Source of the DNA: Melastoma dodecandrum
Lineage: Eukaryota; Streptophyta; Magnoliopsida; Myrtales; Melastomataceae
NCBI GenBank assembly: GCA_029817715.1
Contig: JARUPY010000434.1
Span: 558,001 to 622,000, forward strand
Length of the DNA: 64,000 bases
Direction of reading: 5' to 3'
The translations under genes and the position numbers were made by a program. This document shows positions 57,832 through 64,000 of the stretch, piece after piece (the first letter of the stretch is position 1; each line of letters begins with the position of its first letter). The notes below the pieces were generated by a model. That model was not told where the DNA came from, searched no databases, and worked only from the letters and a program-made list of their open reading frames with translations.

Positions 57832-58387
57832 GTGTTCGATTCGTATAGAGTATTATGCTTCTATAGAATAGAACGTTGACGAATAGAACCTCAACAAAGA
57901 AGCAAGCTTCTGTTGGGTAGAAGTCAGTCGTCAAGTTAACAATCAGGCCTCTGTTAAACAGAGCACGAGTGTCAATATGACAGAACTGAGAATTTACTTT
58001 CAGGTGGCAGTTGTTGAATTCTCGCAGAGCAGCAAGCTTCTGCAGAACAGAAACAAAATGCCAAATGTGATATTTACAGAAAGTATGCTTCTGTAGAATG
58101 TACCGTATGCTTCTACAAAGTAGAGCAACAAATCGTTTCTCACAGAACAAGGTGCTTCTGTGGAACAGAGGTTAAATTCTGATAGAGCGTAAGCTTCTAC
58201 AGAATAGAACCAAGTAGATTTTCACAGAGCTTAAAGCTTCTGTGCAGTAGCGGGTTGATTCTGATAGAGCGTAGGCTTCTACAGAATAGCAACAGTCACA
58301 GAGCTAAGAGCTTCTGTGGAGAAGAGTGTGTAGCTGGAAAGAGCTCTTCAGGGATCTACAACAAGCTGTTAAGCCTCTGTTGAACCC
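57832..58387 (-). other. copia leader between primer site and gag, hairpin-rich
   Basis: About 550 nt with no ORF. It contains roughly ten short imperfect palindromes of the type GCTTCTGTAGAATAGA or CTTCTGCAGAACAGAA, spaced 40-70 bp. Their position in the RNA leader would suit packaging or translational control, which is inference. Confidence 0.6.
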
Positions 58388-58399
58388 GCTCTGATACCA
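58388..58399 (-). promoter_or_regulatory. copia primer-binding site, initiator tRNA-Met
   Basis: Minus strand reads TGGTATCAGAGC, two bases after the LTR end, an exact plant tRNA-iMet primer site. Confidence 0.93.
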
Positions 58400-58570
58400 A
58401 TTGTTACACTAAGAGGGGGGTGAATTAGTGTTAATCTCCAAATTCGGATTTTAACGCTTTTTCGTTTTACCCCGCAGCGGAAGAAAGCTTCTGTTAAACA
58501 GAACCGTAGATAGGTTTCTGTACAACAGAACGTTCAAGTGTGTTCGCAATTTGTTTGATTGGACACAAGT

Positions 58571-58579
58571 ATTTTTATA
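58571..58579 (-). promoter_or_regulatory. proximal TATA box of the copia LTR
   Basis: Minus strand TATAAAAAT. Transcription from here would start near 58545, leaving R-U5 of about 140 nt, a usual size. The heat-shock-element-like array lies 150-550 bp upstream. A second candidate, TATAAAAGG at 60170-60162, would place the array in the transcribed leader instead. Confidence 0.5.
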
Positions 58580-58729
58580 GTGGTTCAGCAAATTGCTTAC
58601 GTCCACTCTTCACCCAGATATTTGGATGGTTTCCACTCAAATGTATCTCAGTACAAATTACACAAGTGATAGCAACTAAAAGCAGACCCGTAGGTTCTGT
58701 ACAATAGAGGCTTGAGTGGCAGAGCACAG

Positions 58730-59120
58730 ACCAGAAGGTTCTGTACCGTAGAGGTTTGTTACGAAGCACAAACACTGAGGTTCTGTACTATAGTAACTTA
58801 GGCTCAATACAGACCAGAAGGTTCTGTATCGTAGTAAGTTCGGCACAACACAGATCAGAGGGTTCTGTGTCGAAGAAACTTAGGCACATCACAGATCAGA
58901 GGGTTCTGTGTCGAAGAGAGTTTGGCACAACACAGACCAGAGGGTTCTATGTCGAAGAGACTTAGGCACAACACAGACCAGAGGGTTATGTGTCGAAGTG
59001 ACTTAGGCACAACACAGACTAGAAGGTTCTGTGTCGAAGAAGGTAAGCACGACACTGACCAGAAGGTTCTGTGTCGTAGAAGGTAAGGCACAATGTTGAT
59101 CAGAAGGTTCTGTGTCAGAC
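58730..59120. repeat. tandem array of 38-44 bp units with AGAAGGTTCT cores (5' LTR)
   Basis: About nine units of the form CACAACACAGACC-AGAAGGTTCT-GTGTCGAAGA. GAAGGTTC is exact near 58737, 58817, 59022, 59063 and 59103; other units read GAGGGTTC or have one change. AGAAGGTTCT fits the nGAAnnTTCn half of plant heat shock elements. The equivalent array in the other LTR spans about 48250-48640. Confidence 0.85.
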
Positions 59121-60860
59121 GTGTTAACCTTCTATAGCACAGATCAAGAGATTCTGTACTGTAAGCGTCAACCTTCTACAGAACAGATCCAAGGATTATG
59201 TATCACAGATGGTATAGCACAGACCATAAGGTTCTGTACCAAGAATGTGTCAATCTTTAACAAACCAAAATGGTTCGTATTAGAAATGACTTGTTTGAGA
59301 AGCACAGAGCTGAAAGATTCTGTACTAGGAGTTGTCGACCTTCTACTGAACAGACCGTGAGGTTCTGTAGCAAAAGTGACAAAGAGAATGTATGCACAAA
59401 ACGTAGAGTTCTGTACTACAGAGAGATGTACAGACCGTAAGGTTCTGCACTAAAGTAGATTCAGACCTTAAGGTTTTGCTCTACAGAGGGTTGTACAGAT
59501 CCAAAGATTCTGCACTACAAGAGGTTGCACGCGTTAACATGACTAACAAGGTAGCAAATGCGTAATCCCTCAAGGATAACGACTTCGTGGCGTACCCCAC
59601 GCGAGTACGTAGCGAACCCTATGCAAGCAGACAACGTTCCCTTTGTCTTAGGGTGGACAACGTATCCTTTGTCCTAGGATGAACAGCGTGCCCTCTGTCC
59701 TGGGGTGACAGCCTTCCTCCTGTCCTGAGGTTGAACAGCGTTCCCTCTGTTCTGGGGTGACAGCCTTCCTCCTGTCCTGAGGTGACAGCCTTCCTCTTGT
59801 CCTGAGGTTCCTGCACACAGAGCTCTACACAACAGAAGCTGGTTAGTCCCTCACCTTCTGTGCTCCCGAGGTTCAGCCCTTCTCTCCGACCCGCTGCACG
59901 TTGATCACACGACCTCCAGCCGTGCCTCCAGCCAACGTATCCTGCAGCTTCCAGTCGAGTCCCTCGAGCCCCCGAGTCACTCTCCCAAAAGGTTTCACCA
60001 ACGATGCAGCTTCCGCCGGTAGTGCTCCTCATGTGACTAACTCGAACGAATGAAAGAACTAAAGCAAGCTCAAGCACACGCTCTCTCTGGACAGAATGGG
60101 ATAAGGGAAAATGAATGTTCTCTTTGTGTATTTGTGTATGTTTGAATGGGAGAGAGCATGGCCTTTTATACACGCAAAGAAAATAAAATACAAAAGGTAA
60201 AAATAAAAACCTAATCTGCAAAATAAGAAATTAAAAGTTAGTTTACATAATAAACAGAATGAAATACACGTGCATGCATTCAGCAATGGATATGATCATA
60301 TCAAAATAAAATAGGGATATGATTATTTCCCTAAATAATACAGCACAGAAGGTTCTGCTTGATAGCCTTCTACAGATAGAAACAATCGAAGATTTGTTTC
60401 CATTAGGGTAAATGTTCGTTCCATCCTGATAAAGACACACGTGAGAATGTATCTGGACAGGTGGTGGTGATAGGTATCCAAATACCGGTCATATAGAGGT
60501 CGTAAGAGCATACAGAAGCCTGTAGACCAACTAGTAGAACCTTTCCATAAATAGAGATCTTATTTCCTTCTATAAGAAATATTATCTCCAATATGATTAT
60601 TTGGAAACCAAATCGTGGTAATTTGATCAGATAAATATCTTAATCAAATTAAGCATATTTCGTAATTAAATAATTGATAACTAATCATTTAATTACAAAA
60701 ATAATTCTTACAAGAAGTCCTTAATAATAGAAGCTTCTGTAGAATAGAATGTTCGACCTTCTGTAGTACAGAGGGTCAGGCTCATCATCAAAGCCAAGAA
60801 TGTTCGACCTTCTGTGGTACAGAGGTCTGGCTCATCATCAAAACCTTTTCCAACAAAGTT

Positions 60861-62860
60861 TATGGAATGATCCTTGAATGATAATAGTTCACGAACTAAA
60901 ACCCGGAATAAGTTCGGGGAAAAGAGATCAAATGAGCTGAGAGATTTGAGGACCAACAAAGATCCATCACCATTCGTGGTTGGCAATATTTCTTTAACTT
61001 GCTACACGGATAATGAACTGGAGGAAGTTTTATATTAAGTAATATTTATCGAAAAGGGTATTGCAAATTATGAAAATTTTGTCCTCCATCGCCAATGTCG
61101 GAGGATAGGGACATCGCCACTTTTCGTCCCCATTCCGAAATAATTCCATCGTATAAAATAGTTGTACGTCGAAGGGAGGGGAGGGGAGGAGAGGATTCAC
61201 TTGGTTGTTGGATCATACACGTCATGTATTTGTATGCCTTTTTGTGTAATAATGGAGGCGGATATATCGAATATGCAAGCTACGATTACTCATTCCTATG
61301 CTCGGATCGTCTGCTGTGGACAAGGGTTAGGACGATTAGTGATGGTGTTTTTTGTATTCGGTTCGCTCATAACAACAACAAGACATGGCCAACTTACTAC
61401 CACCGCGTCATTACTAACTCCACGCACACAATCTGTATATTGAGGGAGTGGGGGAAGACACGATGATGCAACGATTGAATCCTACAATTGGTATAAAGTA
61501 AATAACAACAACAGTAATAATTACACTCGTAACCACAGGGAGGAGGACCAACCAATCAAAGTCCTTTTTTAAGATTCACAACACTCTAATTTTTTTGAAT
61601 ATTTTTTTTCGTCTATTTTTTGGGGGATATCTTTGATGTATGATTGGTGGTGGGGGCAAAGTATGAATTCTAATAAATGCATTGTCTGGCATATATGCCA
61701 AATGAGTACATAAAAGAAAGGGGAAGGGGGGGGGGAATAGAACACTGTTACATCTACCCATCCTTGTCTCCCCCCTCATTTGTCCCTACCACTGAATTGT
61801 TTTCTTTCTTCTTCTTCTTTTTCCCCTTTGCCCAAGTTCAGACATCTTCATATGCAGTTACGTATGACCATATTCTATTCCGTGCGATGGACTGGACTTC
61901 TCTCGACCGCATCGCTCTGGGTAGTAGGTTGCGTGCGGATATCGTTATTTCGATGTTGTTAGACCGAATTCGGAATACATATTGAAATTGAAACCTCAGT
62001 AAATAATTGCGAGTTCAATTATGAGAGGGGCTTATGATAAAATCATATGATGTCGGGACAAGTTTATCATAAATAGTTGTGGAGAGCTTCGGGGAATAGC
62101 AATGAAATATATTAAACATTTGTCCAATATTTCTCCAGCTGGAGTAATTTTTATTATGTTCAATATATACAATAGAAATATTTGTTGTTTGTAACCCAAC
62201 AAAGAAATTAAAAATTCGAAGTGATTATTTGTTGATTCATTTATTAATATTTCGAAGTGGTACATCACAATCATGTTAACATGATAAAATGTTTCCCTCT
62301 CATGTGAAGAAGGTGACCGGTGATGTGATTTAAGACGCGGGTCCCAAATTTTTGTTTTTAGCTGACATTTCGCTTAAAAGAATATATATATATTATATGT
62401 TAATTTTTATTTGTGACCTGAAATAAATGTATCGTCTTATCGCGTTAATGTGACGGTATCAATAAACATATTATACGTAACTTAACGAAGAACCTTAGGT
62501 GGATTTAATAAACATATTCTACATCAATAAACTGACGTGGATTTAAAAAACAAACCCAAAGTACAAATCGATCCTTTAGTTTAGGTGTTCCCCAAATGGA
62601 AAACGAAGAACCTTAAAATCCCTAATTGAAAATGAAGATACACGGTCAACAAGGAGGTTTCATCGAGCAAGTTAGTGAAAACCCCTGGCAGTGGAACATG
62701 AGCAAGGAAGGAGAGTTGAAGCCCGAGGGAAAAATTGAAGAAGCTCCATGTTAATTCATTTTGTCAATACGCGTTTTTGCGAGGAACACTTGTTTATAGA
62801 TTACAAGTTAGGTGGTTTATTTAGTTCGAAGTAGGTTAAAATAATTTGAATCTGTCACAG
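60861..62860. other. intergenic DNA right of the copia element
   Basis: No gene recognised. AT-rich, with a G-rich run at 61720-61735. ORFs such as 61095-61466 lack any family signature. Confidence 0.4.
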
Positions 62861-63225
62861 GATGATGAAGAGAATCGATGTTTGCATGTTTATTGGTAAG
62901 TCAATATCTCTTTATGGGATCGTTACATAGAATGTGGGTAGGTTGGTTAAGTTTGAAGGAGTTGACCGTGACATAATAAATTACTTCACGTTAGTTACAT
63001 TTGTCAAAGATTTCGGGTTTAGTGTGAGGAGAATGTGGATAAGATTTTCAGTATTGAGGGAGATTAGCTCGGATAAAAATGCGATGGAAATCTTTGTTAA
63101 CTGTAAAAATAAGGATAAGGTAGATTTCTACGGTGAAAGGTAAAATGAGACTTTGTCCCAATATGAAGACGATGAACCTGATCCATCTATGGGACTTATC
63201 ATTCAAAAGAGATTAATTCCTATGA
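62860..63225 (+). pseudogene. N-terminal remnant of a Mutator-type transposase (PB1-like region)
   Basis: The reading VGRLVKFEGVDRDIINYFTL, then FVKDFGFSVRRMWIRFSVLR and NKDKVDFYGER (about 62935-63140), follows the N-terminal domain common in plant MULE transposases: a glycine-rich start, a valine-aspartate turn, a long helix, a W position and a final valine-aspartate/tyrosine strand. An acidic tail with in-frame stops follows ([11 protein letters not shown]). It breaks off where gypsy sequence starts at about 63265. No TIRs seen. Confidence 0.45.
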
Positions 63226-63254
63226 GGGAGAGGAGAATGGCCTTAATAGGGGTG

Positions 63255-64000
63255 ATGATTAGCGGTGAAAAGGAGGCCACGTCCACGGAGATCCCCCAGA
63301 TTGTTGAGTCTGTCCTCGATGAGTTCAAGGATGTTATGCCAGCTAAGTTACCAAAGGGTCTTCCTCCTAGGCGGGCGGTGGACCACAAGATCGATCTCCT
63401 CCCAGGCACTGTTCCCCCTGCTAAGGCTCCTTACCGGATGGCACCAAAAGAGTTAGCGGAGCTAAGAGTTCAATTGGGTGAGCTACTCGAGTTGGGAAAA
63501 ATCCAGCCATCCACGGCACCATTTGGAGCTCCTGTCCTGTTCCAGACGAAGCATGATGGCACCTTGAGGCTTTGCATGGATTATCGTGGGCTGAACAAAG
63601 TTACCATGAAAAATAAGTACCCTGTTCCGTTGGTGGCTTATTTGTTTGATCGGTTGTCGAAAGCTACCTATTTCTCTAAGCTGGATCTGCGGTCAGGATA
63701 TTGGCAAGTCCGCATTGCAGAGGGGGATGAGCCCAAAACTACAATGGTGACGAGGTATGGGTCGTTTGAGTTCTTGGTGATGCCTTTCGGCTTAACTAAT
63801 GCCCCTGCCACATTCTGTAACCTGATGAATGAAGTATTCAATGAATACATTGACGAGTTTGTGGTGGTGTATCCGGATGATATCGTGGTTTACTCGGAGA
63901 CCCTGGAAGAGCACCTGAGGCACCTACGGCTTGTCCTATCCAAACTTAGAGAGCACACACTCTATGTTAAGAAGGAGAAATGTGAGTTTTGTGTGCAGGA
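63255..64000 (+). pseudogene. gypsy pol fragment (Gypsy-4), 5'-truncated, continues past window
   Basis: Open from an incidental ATG at 63255 to the window edge. From about 63268 it is nearly the same sequence as Gypsy-3 from 42413. RT readings include [56 protein letters not shown] and [15 protein letters not shown]. The active site reads [11 protein letters not shown], so the residue before the two Asp is Pro instead of the Leu seen in Gypsy-3. Gag, protease and the 5' LTR are missing, and the left edge joins a MULE remnant. It preserves frame better than Gypsy-3. Confidence 0.88.

Larger units (their letters stand above)
47922..60855 (-). mobile_element. complete Ty1/copia retrotransposon, Sirevirus/Maximus-like, 12.9 kb
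   Basis: Two direct LTRs of about 2.45 kb (47922-50378 and 58402-60855) start TGTTACACTAAG and end TTTTCCAACA. The flanks are aagtt at 47917-47921 and aagtt at 60856-60860, a perfect 5-bp target duplication. On the minus strand the order is LTR, tRNA-Met primer site (58399-58388), leader, gag, protease, integrase, RT, RNase H, a third ORF, repeated polypurine tracts, LTR. Integrase before RT identifies Ty1/copia. The large size, third ORF and multiplied polypurine tracts suggest the Sirevirus (SIRE/Maximus) lineage. By eye the LTRs differ by a few percent. Gag-pol has about four or more lesions, so it is probably non-autonomous. Confidence 0.93.
58402..60855 (-). repeat. copia 5' LTR (minus orientation)
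   Basis: Contains, from its start at 60855: a 52-bp tandem duplication with the word GTTCGACCTTCTGT (about 60750-60845); a distal TATAAAAGG (60170-60162); GC-rich tandem units of GACAGCCTTCCTCCTGTCCT type (about 59690-59815); the AGAAGGTTCT array (58730-59120); and a proximal TATAAAAAT (58579-58571) before the LTR end at 58402. Confidence 0.93.

Overview
This is plant nuclear DNA, most likely from a eudicot. It has intron-containing host genes of clear plant families: a VQ-motif protein, a TTL-type TPR protein, a conserved plant unknown and an acyl-CoA oxidase ACX2 pseudogene. These sit in a sea of nested plant transposable elements: Ty3/gypsy chromoviruses, a Sirevirus-like Ty1/copia element, MULEs and hATs. 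Intergenic DNA is AT-rich. No bacterial-type operon, CRISPR array, rRNA or real tRNA gene was seen.

Layout. 1-5040: a Ty3/gypsy chromovirus on the minus strand, with its 5' LTR at 4347 to about 5040. 5056-12033: a three-layer nest. A MuDR-like MULE carries a broken transposase (+) facing a zf-GRF/membrane-anchor gene (-). A Pack-MULE-like element (7376-12023) is inserted about 10 bp from that MULE's right end. A 3.6-kb hAT (7428-11028, perfect 8-bp target duplication) is inserted in the Pack-MULE's left TIR. 12903-14423: another TIR element holding copia scraps. 16338-17552 (-): an intact VQ-motif gene. 20300-21660: an hAT relic. 24345-29095: a heavily decayed gypsy relic (+).

29819-39345 is the gene island: a 5-exon TTL/TPR gene (+), a 3-exon conserved plant gene (-) convergent with it, and an unprocessed ACX2 pseudogene (+). 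The pseudogene is split by a TIR element that itself contains a 656-bp fold-back MITE. From memory, VQ34, TPR14, At5g65120 and ACX2 lie close together on Arabidopsis chromosome 5 in the corresponding order, so the window looks like a conserved gene block expanded by transposons.

39417-40430: a truncated LTR-element fragment with a minisatellite. 40432-45697: a gypsy chromovirus with a truncated 5' LTR. 47922-60855: a structurally complete copia element on the minus strand, 12.9 kb, with 2.45-kb LTRs and a perfect 5-bp target duplication (aagtt). It has gag-pol with several lesions and a third ORF after pol. Its LTRs carry tandem arrays of heat-shock-element-like palindromes just upstream of a TATA box. 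63255-64000: the start of another copy of the 40-45 kb gypsy family, fused to a MULE N-terminal remnant.

Most promising for follow-up: the heat-shock-element-like LTR array and element-wide TTCTG/CAGAA palindromes of the copia element; its intact third ORF; the MuDR-like convergent pairing of a transposase with a zf-GRF membrane protein; and the fold-back MITE. Exon boundaries and family assignments were made by eye, without database searches.
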